Shown here: positions 46,658-55,381 of the stretch, one piece after another
Layout: each line of letters opens with the position of its first letter
Numbering within the stretch: the stretch's first letter is position 1
NCBI GenBank assembly: GCA_963719275.1
Contig: CAVRBT010000004.1
Coordinates: 62,001 to 126,000 of the forward strand
Direction: 5' to 3'
Length of the DNA stretch: 64,000 nt
Source: AC-32 sp963719275
GTDB lineage: Bacteria > Actinomycetota > Thermoleophilia > Gaiellales > Gaiellaceae
Notes under the pieces: model-generated
Told to the model about the DNA's origin: nothing
What the model saw: only the letters and a program-made list of their open reading frames with translations
The model's database searches: none
Translations under genes and position numbers: made by a program

Positions 46658-48016
46658 TCAGGCCTCGCCGCGGATGACCTGGAGCACCTCGGCCCGCTTG
46701 CGCTCCATCAACTCGGGCGTGCGCCCTTCCAGGTTCAGACGCAGCAGCGGTTCCGTGTTCGAGGGCCGGACGTTCATGTGCCAGTCGTCCGCGTCCACCG
46801 AGACGCCGTCAAGGTGGCTCACGCGTCCCTCCGGGCCGAAGCGCTCCTCGATCTCACGCAGCTTGGTGGCCACGTCCGGGACCGGCGTGTTCAGCTCGCC
46901 GGTGATGAAGTAGCGGTCGCGGAAGGGCCGCAGGATCTCGGACAGCTTCCGGCCGTTCCTCGAGATCCGCTCGAGCATCAGCAGGAACGGGATCACGCCG
47001 GAGTCGGCCTGCGTGAAGCCGCGGAAGTAATAGTGGCCCGAGACCTCACCGGCGAAGGCCGCGCCCTCCTCGCGCATCCGCTGCTTGATGAACGCGTGGC
47101 CGACGCGGTTCATGAGCGGCACGCCTCCGTGGCTCTCGATCGTCTCCGGCACCGCCCAGCTCGCACGCACGTCGTAGATCACCCTCGCGCCCGGCTCCTT
47201 CCCGAGCACCGCCTCGGCGAAGATGGCTGTGGCGAAGTCGCCGGGGACGAACTCGCCGGTGTCGTCGACGAAGAAGCAGCGGTCGGCGTCGCCGTCGAAG
47301 GCCACGCCGAAGTCGGCACCCTCGTCGAGCGTCTTGCGAACGATGAACTCGCGGTTCTCGGGCAGCAGCGGGTTCGGCTCGTGGTTCGGGAAGGTCCCGT
47401 CCGGCTCGAAGAAGCAGCGCACGACATCGAGCTGTCGGAGGTGCTCGAGGATCGGCGGCAGCATCGCGCCGGCCATGCCGTTCGCCGCGTCGATCACGAC
47501 CTTCAACGGCCTGATCGCGGACACGTCCACGAACGACAGCACCCGTTCGACGTACGCCGGCCAGACGTCGTACTCCTGGACCTGTCCCGGGGACTGTCCC
47601 TGTGTCTGTCCCTGGGAGTCGGCCAGGGCGCGGTCGCGGATCTCCAGCAGGCCCGACTCGCCGCCGACGGGCAGCGCGCCCCCGCGGACGATCTTCATCC
47701 CGGTGTACTCCTTCGGATTGTGCGAGGCGGTCACCGCGATGCCGCCGTCGAGGGCCAGCTCGCCGACCGCGAAGTAGACCATCTCCGTGCCGACGAGCCC
47801 GAGCTCGAGAACGTCCGTGCCGGCCTCGGCCGCGCCGGCGATCACCGCCTTGGCCATCGACGGCGACGAGATGCGCATGTCGCGCCCGACGGCGATGCGC
47901 TTCGGCTCGAAAACCTCCACGAACGCGCGACCGATCGCTCGCGCTCCCGCCTCGTCGAGCTCGGCGCCGTAGATCCCGCGCACGTCGTAGGCCTTGAACA
48001 CCGTCGGGTCGAGCAC
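46658..48016 (-). CDS. manB: phosphomannomutase/phosphoglucomutase
   Basis: 452-residue alpha-D-phosphohexomutase. Active-site phosphoserine Ser98 (TASHNPKEYTG), magnesium loop DGDADR, sugar-binding GEVSGHYYF and phosphate-binding RPSNTEPLLR are intact. It interconverts hexose 1- and 6-phosphates for envelope sugars. Residues about 133-147 are an odd Gln/Gly run (DSQGQTQGQSPGQVQ) encoded by a GGGACAG repeat, probably an in-frame repeat insertion in a surface loop. The GTG at 48016 lies 9 nt after TAGCAT. Confidence 0.93.
   Translation of the reverse strand: MLDPTVFKAYDVRGIYGAELDEAGARAIGRAFVEVFEPKRIAVGRDMRISSPSMAKAVIAGAAEAGTDVLELGLVGTEMVYFAVGELALDGGIAVTASHNPKEYTGMKIVRGGALPVGGESGLLEIRDRALADSQGQTQGQSPGQVQEYDVWPAYVERVLSFVDVSAIRPLKVVIDAANGMAGAMLPPILEHLRQLDVVRCFFEPDGTFPNHEPNPLLPENREFIVRKTLDEGADFGVAFDGDADRCFFVDDTGEFVPGDFATAIFAEAVLGKEPGARVIYDVRASWAVPETIESHGGVPLMNRVGHAFIKQRMREEGAAFAGEVSGHYYFRGFTQADSGVIPFLLMLERISRNGRKLSEILRPFRDRYFITGELNTPVPDVATKLREIEERFGPEGRVSHLDGVSVDADDWHMNVRPSNTEPLLRLNLEGRTPELMERKRAEVLQVIRGEA
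47582..47616. repeat. GGGACAG repeat array inside manB
   Basis: On the coding strand GGGACAG occurs three times in 35 bp, with the complement GTCCC making an internal dyad (GGGACAGTCCC). This resembles REP-type sequences and appears inserted in frame in the mutase gene. Confidence 0.55.
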
Positions 48017-48137
48017 AGCGGCCGGATGCTACGGCACGAGCGAGGGCGGCTCCCGACCGCTCTCTTCGTTTTTCCTCTCCGCCACGCCGCTCAATACACG
48101 TCCGGGCCTGGAAGCTTCGTGGGGCCTCGGTCGTTTC

Positions 48138-48143
48138 TACACT
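48138..48143 (+). promoter_or_regulatory. -10 hexamer TACACT of the cyclase/AAA/TPR gene (leaderless)
   Basis: TACACT lies 6 nt before the ATG at 48150. Confidence 0.55.
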
Positions 48144-48149
48144 TGAGGG

Positions 48150-51083
48150 ATGGAACGCAAGCTGGCCACGGTTCTGTTCGTGGACCTCGTGGATTCGACC
48201 GGGCTCGTGACCGGCGCGGATCCGGAGGTCGTGCGCCGTCGTGTCCAAAATTACTTCGAGCGCGTCTCGCGCTGCGTGACCGCGCACGGCGGCATCGTCG
48301 AGAAGTTCGCCGGCGACGCCGTGATGGCCGCGTTCGGCATCCCGCAGGCGCACGAGGACGACGCCGAGCGCGCAATTCGCGCGGGCCTCTCGATCCTCGA
48401 CGAGGTGCACGAGCTCGGGCTGGAGGCGCGCATCGGCGTCGAGTCCGGCGAGGTCGTCGCGGACGACTCCGACTCGACCTTCGCGACCGGGGAGGCGGTG
48501 ACCGTCGCCGCGCGGCTCGAGCAGTCGGCGGAGCCCGGGCAGCTGTTGATCGGCCCAAGCGCGCACCGGCTCACCCTCGGCCGCATCGAGGTCGACGACG
48601 TGGGGCCGGTCGACCTGAAGGGCCTCGGCGACCAGGTGTGGACGTGGAGCGTCCTCGGCGCCAGCGCCGCGCCCGAGCGCCCGCAGACCCAGCAGGCGCC
48701 GCTCGTCGGCCGCGACGCCGAGCTCGAGCTGCTGCAGAACACCTACGACCGCGCGCTGCGCGACCGCCGCGCGCACCTGTTCACGATCTACGGCGAGCCC
48801 GGAGTGGGCAAAAGCCGCCTCGCGCACGAGTTCAGCCAGGCGCTGGAGGCTTCCACGGTACTCTCCGGCCGCAGCCTGCCCTACGGCGAGGGCGTCACCT
48901 ACTGGCCGCTCGCCGAGATGGTCAAGTGCGCGGCCGGGATCGTCGACGACGACCCGCTCGACGTCGCGATCGAGAAGCTGCGCGAGTTCTGCGAGGACGA
49001 GGTCGTCGCCGATCTCCTCGGCCTCGCATCGGGCGTGCTAGAGGCGGTGCAGGCTGAGCGCAGCCAGCAGGAGATCGCCTGGGCCGGCCGCGAGTGGGCT
49101 CAGCGGGTCGCGCAGGAGCAGCCGCTCGTCCTCGTCTTCGAGGACATCCACTGGGCCGAGGAGCCGCTGCTCGAGCTGATCGAGCACCTGGTGACGTGGG
49201 TGCGCGAGGCCCCGCTGCTCGTGATCACGCTTGCCCGGCCGGAGCTACTCGACATCCGCCCCGGCTGGGGCGGCGGCCGCTTGCGTGCGACCTCGATCGA
49301 GCTGGAGCCGCTCGGGCTGAGCGAGAGCGAGGAGCTCGTCGACGCGCTCACCACCGACGGCGAGCTCACCGGCGACGAGCGCCAGGCGCTGCTCGCGAAG
49401 ACCGAAGGCAACCCGCTCTTCCTCGAGGAGACGGTGCGAATGCTGTCCGAGGAGGGTTCGGGCGGCATCGGCCGGATCCCGGACACGCTGCAGGCGCTGA
49501 TCGCCGCGCGCATCGACCGGCTTGCGCCTGACGCGAAGGCGCTGCTGCAGCGCGCGGCCGTGATCGGGCGGGTCTTCTGGGAGGGCGCGCTCGAGCGGCT
49601 CTCGCCCGAGCTCGAGTCCCTCGAAGAGACGCTGGACGACCTGCGCCTGCGCGAGTTCGTGCTCGACGAGGAGCGGTCGTCGATTCGCGGCGAGCGCGCG
49701 TACAAGTTCAAGCACGTGCTGATCCGCGAGGTCGCGTACGGCGGGCTCTCGAAGTCGGCGCGGGCCGAGCACCACAGGCGCTTCGCCGAGTGGCTGAAGG
49801 AGCGCGCGGGGGAGGAGCTGCTCGAGATCCGGGCCTTCCACCTCGACCGCGCGACCGCGCTGCTCGCCGAGCTGGACGGCGCCGCGCCGATGGAGCTGCA
49901 GCGGGAAGCGGCCGAGGCGCTGGCCGAGGCCGGGCTGCGGGCCTTCGCTCGTGAGGCGAACCGCACCGCGCGGCAGCACTTCGTCCGCGCGGTGGAGCTC
50001 GAGCCGACGACCCGCCGCCGCTACCTGGCCGCGCGGGCGGCCGACCGGCTGAGCGACCTCCCGGCGGTCTCGCGCGAGATGGAGGAGGTGCTCGCGGCCG
50101 CGATCCGGGAAGGCGACGGCTGGACGCAGGGCCGGGCGCTCGTCACCCTCGCCGAGGCTGCGGTGATGCGCGAAGGCGACGTCCGCGCCGCCGAGGAGAT
50201 GGTCGACAACGCACTGGCCGTGCTCGAGCCCGACGACCACTCGGGCCGCTACCGCGCGCTGCGAGCGCGGGCGACGATCGCCTGGATGCGGGGCGACCTC
50301 GCGAAGGAGGAGCAGGTGATGCTCGAGGCGCTCGAACTCGCGCGTGCGTCCGGGCACAAGGGCTTCGAGAGCGAGGCCGCCGACGAGCTCGCGAGCGTCT
50401 ACCTCGCGCGGCTCGAGCTCGACCGCGCCGAGCCGCTGATCGAGCAGGCGATCTTGCTCGCCGAGGAGAGCGGCAGTGCCATGTCGCGGGGGAGGGCGCT
50501 CCGCTTCGCCGGCCAGCTGCACCTGTACCGGCGCGAGCTGGACGATGCCGAGGCCGCGCTCGAAGCGGCCCGCGAGCACCTCGCCGAGGCGGGCGCCGCG
50601 TGGATGCTCGGCCGTACGCTCAACTTCGCCGGTTGGACCGCGCGGCACAAGGGCGACATCGCACGCTCCGAGCGGCTCTTCCGCGAGTCGATCCGGATCC
50701 TCGCCCCACTGGAGGACCGCGCGACGCTGTGCGAGACGCAGCGCTCGCTCGCGGAGCTCCTGCTCTCACAGGGTCGGATCGACGAGGCGGAGCGCTTCGC
50801 CCTTGCCGCGCGGGAGACGGTCGGGCCGCACGACGTCACCTCGCACGCCACGACGACGATGTCGCTCGGCCTCGTGCGCACCGCGCAGGGCCGCGACGAG
50901 GAGGCCGAGGAGCTACTCCGTCAGGCGTACGACACGCTCGCGGACACCGAGCACCGGAAGCACCAGTGCGAGCTCCTGCAGGCGCTCGTTCAGTTCCTGC
51001 GCGACCGCGGCCGCGACGAGGAGGCGGACGAGCTCGAGGCCCGCCGGGACGGCGTCCTGGCCGAGGCCGCCAGCTCGGCCTGA
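48150..51083 (+). CDS. class III nucleotide cyclase-like/AAA ATPase/TPR regulator
   Basis: 977-residue multidomain protein. Residues 1-165 are a class III cyclase homology domain with the metal aspartates Asp12 (FVDLVDST) and Asp56 (KFAGDAVMAAFG). The transition-state Asn expected in GxxVNxAAR is Thr118 here (AVTVAARLE), although Arg122 is kept. Residues about 185-460 are an AAA/STAND-type NTPase with Walker A GEPGVGKS (215-222) and Walker B LVLVFEDIHWAEE. The remaining 500 residues are TPR-like helices. These proteins are cytoplasmic signalling or regulatory ATPases. Its 3' end overlaps the convergent TIM-barrel gene by about 94 bp. Confidence 0.9.
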   Translation: MERKLATVLFVDLVDSTGLVTGADPEVVRRRVQNYFERVSRCVTAHGGIVEKFAGDAVMAAFGIPQAHEDDAERAIRAGLSILDEVHELGLEARIGVESGEVVADDSDSTFATGEAVTVAARLEQSAEPGQLLIGPSAHRLTLGRIEVDDVGPVDLKGLGDQVWTWSVLGASAAPERPQTQQAPLVGRDAELELLQNTYDRALRDRRAHLFTIYGEPGVGKSRLAHEFSQALEASTVLSGRSLPYGEGVTYWPLAEMVKCAAGIVDDDPLDVAIEKLREFCEDEVVADLLGLASGVLEAVQAERSQQEIAWAGREWAQRVAQEQPLVLVFEDIHWAEEPLLELIEHLVTWVREAPLLVITLARPELLDIRPGWGGGRLRATSIELEPLGLSESEELVDALTTDGELTGDERQALLAKTEGNPLFLEETVRMLSEEGSGGIGRIPDTLQALIAARIDRLAPDAKALLQRAAVIGRVFWEGALERLSPELESLEETLDDLRLREFVLDEERSSIRGERAYKFKHVLIREVAYGGLSKSARAEHHRRFAEWLKERAGEELLEIRAFHLDRATALLAELDGAAPMELQREAAEALAEAGLRAFAREANRTARQHFVRAVELEPTTRRRYLAARAADRLSDLPAVSREMEEVLAAAIREGDGWTQGRALVTLAEAAVMREGDVRAAEEMVDNALAVLEPDDHSGRYRALRARATIAWMRGDLAKEEQVMLEALELARASGHKGFESEAADELASVYLARLELDRAEPLIEQAILLAEESGSAMSRGRALRFAGQLHLYRRELDDAEAALEAAREHLAEAGAAWMLGRTLNFAGWTARHKGDIARSERLFRESIRILAPLEDRATLCETQRSLAELLLSQGRIDEAERFALAARETVGPHDVTSHATTTMSLGLVRTAQGRDEEAEELLRQAYDTLADTEHRKHQCELLQALVQFLRDRGRDEEADELEARRDGVLAEAASSA

Positions 51084-51874
51084 ATCGCCTGGTGCGACTC
51101 CAGGTCCGGCGACTCCGAGATCACCGTCGCCGGCCGCTTGAACTTCCGTAGAGCCTGCGTCAACGGCTCTGCGCGCAGCGTGCCTTCGCCGTAGGGCAGG
51201 TGCTTCGTCTCGTTGCGGTTCGCGTAGGCGATGTCGGAGAAGTGGATGTGGAACGGCGCGTTCGGCTCCATCACCTCGTCTGCTGCCTCGAGCGCGGCCG
51301 CGAACGGCTCGACGTCGGTGAAGGCGCCGTCGCTGGTCGCGTGCATGTGCGCGAAGTCGAGGACGGGGCGGACCCAGCCGCAGCGCCGCGAGATCTCGAT
51401 CACGTCATCGAGGCTTCCGATCTCGCGCACCCGGCCCATCACCTCGACGCCGAACGGGACCGCGCGGCCCTTGCCCTCCAGCCGCTCGCGCAGCTCGCCG
51501 AGCTGCTCACAGATCGAGTCGATCGCCTCCTCGCGCGTGCGCTCGAGCAGGAAGCCCGGATGGAAGACGACAACCTCGGCGCCGGCCGCCTTTGCGATCC
51601 CGGCAGAGTGGTCGAGCATCCCGATAGCCATGTTCAGCTTCTTTCCACGCTCCGCGTGGCCCATGAAGCCCGCGATCGGCGCGTGCACCGAGAGGATGAT
51701 CTTGGCCTTGCGCGCGAGCTCGCCGAACCTCGCGGCCCACTCATAGTCCATCCAGAACTTGCCCTCGAAGTCGACCTCGCAGGCGTCGAAGCCGTGCTCC
51801 TGCAGAAGCCCGATCGCCGCCTCCGGGCTCTCGCGCGAGGGCACCCGTGCGGGGCCGAAGCGGACCTTTCCCAT
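50990..51874 (-). CDS. endonuclease IV-like TIM-barrel protein
   Basis: 294-residue AP-endonuclease-2-family barrel. Metal-binding segments are SVHAPI, VVFHPGFLLERTREEAIDSI, FGVEVMGR, LDFAHMHA and HIHFSDI, in the order seen in Nfo/endonuclease IV. Members act on abasic DNA sites; others are sugar isomerases, so the substrate is not certain. TACGAT lies 6 nt before the ATG at 51874. In this frame the C-terminus continues about 25 Ser/Arg-rich residues into the convergent gene; the true end may be earlier if there is a sequence error. Confidence 0.78.
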   Translation of the reverse strand: MGKVRFGPARVPSRESPEAAIGLLQEHGFDACEVDFEGKFWMDYEWAARFGELARKAKIILSVHAPIAGFMGHAERGKKLNMAIGMLDHSAGIAKAAGAEVVVFHPGFLLERTREEAIDSICEQLGELRERLEGKGRAVPFGVEVMGRVREIGSLDDVIEISRRCGWVRPVLDFAHMHATSDGAFTDVEPFAAALEAADEVMEPNAPFHIHFSDIAYANRNETKHLPYGEGTLRAEPLTQALRKFKRPATVISESPDLESHQAIQAELAASARTPSRRASSSSASSSRPRSRRN

Positions 51875-51917
51875 ACGAGGATCGTATGCCGTCCGATGCC
51901 CTGGCTACGTTGCGCCC

Positions 51918-52160
51918 ATGGCCAAGCGACCTTCACGCATTGATCTGCTCGAGCTCGACATCGACCTCCGTCTCGCCGACCTTTGGCGGGAGGCGGCCGA
52001 CATCGGCGAGTGGAATCTCGAGGTTGTCGCGGCGTTCATGCGCGCGGCCTACGGCAAGGGGTACTGCGACGCGCTGACCGAGGACACGCCGGGGAGCCTC
52101 TGCGAGGAGCACGGCTACCGGATCCCGGGCAGGCGGGAACCGGCCCCAGAGCCCTCGTAG
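51918..52160 (+). CDS. small conserved hypothetical protein
   Basis: 80-residue protein (RIDLLELDIDLRLADLWREAADIGEWNLEVVAAFMRAAYGKGYCDAL, then GSLCEEHGYRIP). It is mostly helical and acidic. TACGTT (51906-51911) lies 6 nt before the ATG. It precedes ccmE by 18 nt. No named family. Confidence 0.65.
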   Translation: MAKRPSRIDLLELDIDLRLADLWREAADIGEWNLEVVAAFMRAAYGKGYCDALTEDTPGSLCEEHGYRIPGRREPAPEPS

Positions 52161-52178
52161 CAGCCGTACAATCCCGGC

Positions 52179-52574
52179 GTGGCGAAGAACCCACGCTCGG
52201 CTCGCCTCGTCATCGCACTGTCGGTCGCAGCGGTGCTCGCGGTCTTCCTGCTCTATGTCTCGATCGCCGGCGGCCGCACGGCCCAGGTGAAGCCGAGCGA
52301 GCTCGCCGGGCACACCGGAACCGTTTCCCTTGTCGGGAAGGTCGTCGGTCCGGTGCACGGCGCGGGGTACGCCAAGCACGGCCTACGCTTCGGGGTCGGC
52401 GACATCGGGGGGACGAAAACGGTGTCCGTGGTCTACCGGGGGAGCGTCCCGGACCAGTTCAAGCTCGGCCGGCACGTGGTGGTCAGTGGTCGCTACACGC
52501 ATGGCGTCTTCGTCGCGAAGGAGGACTCGCTCGTGACGAAGTGCCCCTCGAAGTACGCGCCGAAGAAGACCTAG
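52179..52574 (+). CDS. ccmE: cytochrome c maturation heme chaperone CcmE, CxxxY type
   Basis: 131-residue protein with an N-terminal TM anchor (residues about 9-30) and an OB-fold (GTVSLVGKVVGPVHGAG; VSVVYRGSVPDQFKLGRHVVVSGRY). Classical CcmE attaches heme to a His in an HxxxY motif. Here the motif is Cys122-P-S-K-Tyr126, the CxxxY variant known from some archaea, Desulfovibrio and actinobacteria. TACAAT lies 6 nt before the GTG. A CcmI-like gene follows 0.4 kb downstream; other ccm genes are not in the window. Confidence 0.88.
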   Translation: MAKNPRSARLVIALSVAAVLAVFLLYVSIAGGRTAQVKPSELAGHTGTVSLVGKVVGPVHGAGYAKHGLRFGVGDIGGTKTVSVVYRGSVPDQFKLGRHVVVSGRYTHGVFVAKEDSLVTKCPSKYAPKKT

Positions 52575-52585
52575 CCGGCCCGCGT

Positions 52586-52930
52586 GTGCGGCAGCTCGTC
52601 GCATGTGTAGCCCTCGCGGCGCTCCTCGCCGGCTGCGGCGGCAGCGGCTCCAGGCACTCGGAGGCCGTCTGCCGTGGGCAGGCGGAAAAGGTGGCCTCGC
52701 ATGCGGGCTCCATGCTGCTGCACTACCGCGGCGAAACGGTCTATCCGGCGGACATGTCCTACCTCGGGCTCCAGGGCAGCCTCGACCGCTACGAACGTGC
52801 CAGCTGCCCGGTGAGCACGCTCGGCGCGACGCTCCGCCGCGCTCTCACTCTGCGTGAGCGGCAAACGCTTCTCAGCCTGCTCCCGCGCCCCAGTGCGAGC
52901 CGCCTCCGCCAGGCCCTCCGCACGGCGTAA
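52586..52930 (+). CDS. small lipoprotein
   Basis: 114-residue protein with a lipoprotein signal peptide (VACVALAALLAGC; lipobox LAGC, cleavage before Cys at about residue 18). The mature part has two more cysteines and a Leu-rich C-terminal half. The GTG at 52586 lies between ccmE and the CcmI-like gene; its role in cytochrome maturation is possible but unproven. Confidence 0.65.
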   Translation: MRQLVACVALAALLAGCGGSGSRHSEAVCRGQAEKVASHAGSMLLHYRGETVYPADMSYLGLQGSLDRYERASCPVSTLGATLRRALTLRERQTLLSLLPRPSASRLRQALRTA

Positions 52931-52948
52931 GCGGTACGCTGACCCGCG

Positions 52949-53263
52949 ATGTGGCTCGCCGTCGGCGTGTTACTCGCCGTCGCCTGCGTTCTGCTGGTTG
53001 CGCGTCCCTTCCTCCGCGACCCGCAGCCCGTGGACGACCGCCTCGACCAGCCCGCTGAGGGCGAGCAGGAGCGAATCGCGCTCGCCGAGGAGCGGGACCG
53101 GGCGCTCGCCGCGCTGAAGGAGCTCGAGTTCGACCACCGCACCGGCAAGGTCTCGGACGAGGACTACCGGGCCCAGGTGGGGCCGATGCGCCGCCGCGCG
53201 GCGGAGGCCCTGCGCGCCCTCGACCCGGACCCGCGGAAGGCGCGGGTGCGCGCGCGTGGCTAG
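52949..53263 (+). CDS. CcmI-like membrane protein
   Basis: 104-residue protein with an N-terminal TM helix (MWLAVGVLLAVACVLLVA) and a short helical cytoplasmic or periplasmic part including LKELEFDHRTGKVSDEDYRAQ. That segment is typical of the N-terminal part of CcmI/CycH, which handles apocytochrome c. The TPR part of full CcmI is absent. TACGCT lies 8 nt before the ATG. The end overlaps the zinc ribbon gene by 8 nt. Confidence 0.7.
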   Translation: MWLAVGVLLAVACVLLVARPFLRDPQPVDDRLDQPAEGEQERIALAEERDRALAALKELEFDHRTGKVSDEDYRAQVGPMRRRAAEALRALDPDPRKARVRARG

Positions 53264-53927
53264 CTGCACGAACTGCGGCACCGAGCTCCCGGAGAAGAGC
53301 CGCTTCTGCCCCGAGTGCGGAACGCGTGTCGAGGCGGAGCCGGGGGAGACCGCGGTGCAGGAGCTGCCGCCGGACGAGACGGGCCAGGTGCCGGTCGAGT
53401 ACGAGACAGCCAGGCCGCGCTTCTTCGGCGTCTTCCGCCCGGCTCGCGCCCTGACGCCGGCCTGGCACGCGGTCCGCGACACGACCGGCTACGCGCTGGA
53501 GTCCGTCTCGGTCCACACGAGCACCCGCAAGCGGCTCTACGAACTCCGGCGCGAACTGGCCGCTCTGACGGCAGAAAGGTCGGAAAGTGCGCGCATTTTG
53601 GGCGAAGCCGTGTACGCTGGTGACGACGAAGGGACCGCGTCGGCACGCGCCAGGGTGGCCGAGCTGGACGAGTTGGTCCGCGCGAAGGAGGACGAGATGG
53701 AGCAGACAGCCGCCGCTGCCATGGAGCGACTCGAGCGCGCCCATCTCCAGGTGCAGCCGACGCAGGTCGAGCCGCCGGCGCCTGTGCCCGAGCCGTTCCC
53801 GGAGCCGAGCCCGCCGCCGCAGCCCGTTCCCGTGCCCGAGCCGACGCCGGAGCCCTCCGAGCCGCCGGGCCCTGCGCACGTCCCCGAGCCGACTCCCTAC
53901 CCGAGCCCGCCGCCCACGCCGGAGTAA
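53256..53927 (+). CDS. zinc-ribbon protein with coiled coil and Pro-rich tail
   Basis: 223-residue protein. An N-terminal zinc ribbon (CTNCGTELPEKSRFCPECG) is followed by a helical stretch (residues about 90-165, RKRLYELRRELAALTAERSES and ELDELVRAKEDEMEQ) that may form a coiled coil. A C-terminal tail of about 55 residues is rich in Pro-Glu (PEP, PEPSPPP). The GTG at 53256 overlaps the CcmI-like gene. It is likely a cytoplasmic adaptor; function unknown. Confidence 0.7.
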   Translation: MASCTNCGTELPEKSRFCPECGTRVEAEPGETAVQELPPDETGQVPVEYETARPRFFGVFRPARALTPAWHAVRDTTGYALESVSVHTSTRKRLYELRRELAALTAERSESARILGEAVYAGDDEGTASARARVAELDELVRAKEDEMEQTAAAAMERLERAHLQVQPTQVEPPAPVPEPFPEPSPPPQPVPVPEPTPEPSEPPGPAHVPEPTPYPSPPPTPE

Positions 53928-53975
53928 CCCCCGCGGGGGCAGGGACGTCTGCCCGACCGCCGAAACTCTCGGTCA

Positions 53976-55166
53976 ATGCGCCTTCGCAGACTCGTGCCGC
54001 TCGCCGCGCTGCTCCTCCCAGTCGTGGCGGCACCGGCGAGTGGCGATGTCGCGAGCCGTAAGGCCGAGGTCGACGCGCGGCTGCAGGGGGTGCAGGCGAA
54101 GATCTCGTGGGCGCAGGAGCGCGAGCGCACGCTCGCGACGGAGATCGGGTCGGTCAACAGTCAGATCCGCGGTCTCGCCTCCCAGGTGGGCGTCGTCTCC
54201 GCCCAGCTCGAGCCGCTCGAGCGCGACCTGCAGCTGCACAAGGAGAAGCTCGCGCGCCTCAACGAGCTCTTCCGATTGCAGACGAGCCGCTACCGCTTCT
54301 ACCGCAGCGAGTACCGCGCTCTCATCGACCGGCTCGGCAACCGGCTCGTCGACCTCTACGAGCAGGGCGAGCCGAGCTCGCTGGAGGTCCTGTTCGCTGC
54401 GAAGAGCTTCAGCGACCTGGTCGACCAGGCGCAGGTCGTCGACTCGCTCGCGACCCAGGACCGGTCGATCGCCGGCCAGGTCGGCAACGCGAGGGAGCGG
54501 GTGCGCGTCCAGCGCGAGCACACGAAGAAGTTCCGCTCGCTCGTGGCTGCGGAGCTGCGGACGATCGCCGTGCGCACCAACCAGGTGCGCGCGCTGCGCG
54601 ACCAGCTGCTCGCGAACGAGAACCGGCTCGCCGCCGCGCGGGCCAACAAGCGCGACGCGCTGCAGAGCGTCAAGGAGACGAAGTCGGAGTTCCTACACGA
54701 GGCGGCCGGCCTGCAGCAGGCGAGCGCCGACCTCGCCGCGCAGATCCGCTCGGCGCAGTCGACCTCGTCGTACTCGGCTCCGGGTGACACGACGCCTTCC
54801 GCCGCGGGCTTCATCTGGCCGGTGAACGGACCCGTGACGAGCGGGTTCGGCTGGCGCTGGGGGCGGATCCACGAGGGCATCGACATCGGGGCCGGCGACG
54901 GAACCCCGATCCGCGCCTCGGCCGCGGGTCGCGTCGTGTACGCCGGGTGGATGTCCGGGTATGGGAACCTCGTCGCGATCGACCACGGCGGCGGGGTCTC
55001 GACCGCGTACGGCCACCAGTCCAGCATCGCCGTCGGCCTCGGCCAAATCGTCTCGCAGGGCCAGACGATCGGCTACGTCGGTTGCACCGGCCACTGCTTC
55101 GGGCCGCACGTGCACTTCGAGGTGCGGATCAATGGCTCGCCGGTCGACCCGCTCGGCTACCTCTAG
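53976..55166 (+). CDS. M23 peptidase with N-terminal coiled coil (EnvC/NlpD-like)
   Basis: 396-residue secreted protein. Signal peptide (about residues 1-24), long coiled coil (25-245), then an M23 endopeptidase domain: HEGIDIGAGDGTPI (zinc His and Asp), GGVSTAYGHQS, and the HVHFEV zinc His pair. All metal ligands are present, so it should cleave peptidoglycan cross-links, unlike EnvC-type regulators that have lost them. It is likely involved in cell separation. Confidence 0.9.
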   Translation: MRLRRLVPLAALLLPVVAAPASGDVASRKAEVDARLQGVQAKISWAQERERTLATEIGSVNSQIRGLASQVGVVSAQLEPLERDLQLHKEKLARLNELFRLQTSRYRFYRSEYRALIDRLGNRLVDLYEQGEPSSLEVLFAAKSFSDLVDQAQVVDSLATQDRSIAGQVGNARERVRVQREHTKKFRSLVAAELRTIAVRTNQVRALRDQLLANENRLAAARANKRDALQSVKETKSEFLHEAAGLQQASADLAAQIRSAQSTSSYSAPGDTTPSAAGFIWPVNGPVTSGFGWRWGRIHEGIDIGAGDGTPIRASAAGRVVYAGWMSGYGNLVAIDHGGGVSTAYGHQSSIAVGLGQIVSQGQTIGYVGCTGHCFGPHVHFEVRINGSPVDPLGYL

Positions 55167-55222
55167 CCGGTTCAAACGACGCGGAAACGGGCACTGAGCG
55201 AGACAAAGGGAGGCTCCTCCGA

Positions 55223-55381
55223 ATGCTCGCTCTGCTGCTCGTCCTGCTGCTCGCACTGATCCTGTTCGGGATCGGCTTCGCGGTGAAGTTCCTGTGGGTC
55301 ATCGCCGCGGTCGTGCTCGCACTCTGGCTGATCGGCTTCCTCGCCCGCAGTGCGGACGCCCGCTGGTACCGCTGGCGCTAG
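55223..55381 (+). CDS. 52-residue hydrophobic membrane protein
   Basis: Starts MLALLLVLLLALILFGIGFAV and has two TM helices with a short C-terminal basic tail (SADARWYRWR). AAGGGAGG lies 9 nt before the ATG. It shares the CTAG of its stop with the convergent mntH. Small hydrophobic proteins of this sort are widespread and mostly uncharacterised. Confidence 0.65.
   Translation: MLALLLVLLLALILFGIGFAVKFLWVIAAVVLALWLIGFLARSADARWYRWR

Noticed and set aside
47582..47616. CRISPR-like short repeats in manB
   Set aside because: Only three 7-nt units without spacers of regular length; REP-like repeat fits better.
46616..49057. 813-residue plus-strand open frame
   Set aside because: Antisense to manB and then out of frame with the cyclase regulator; no motif.
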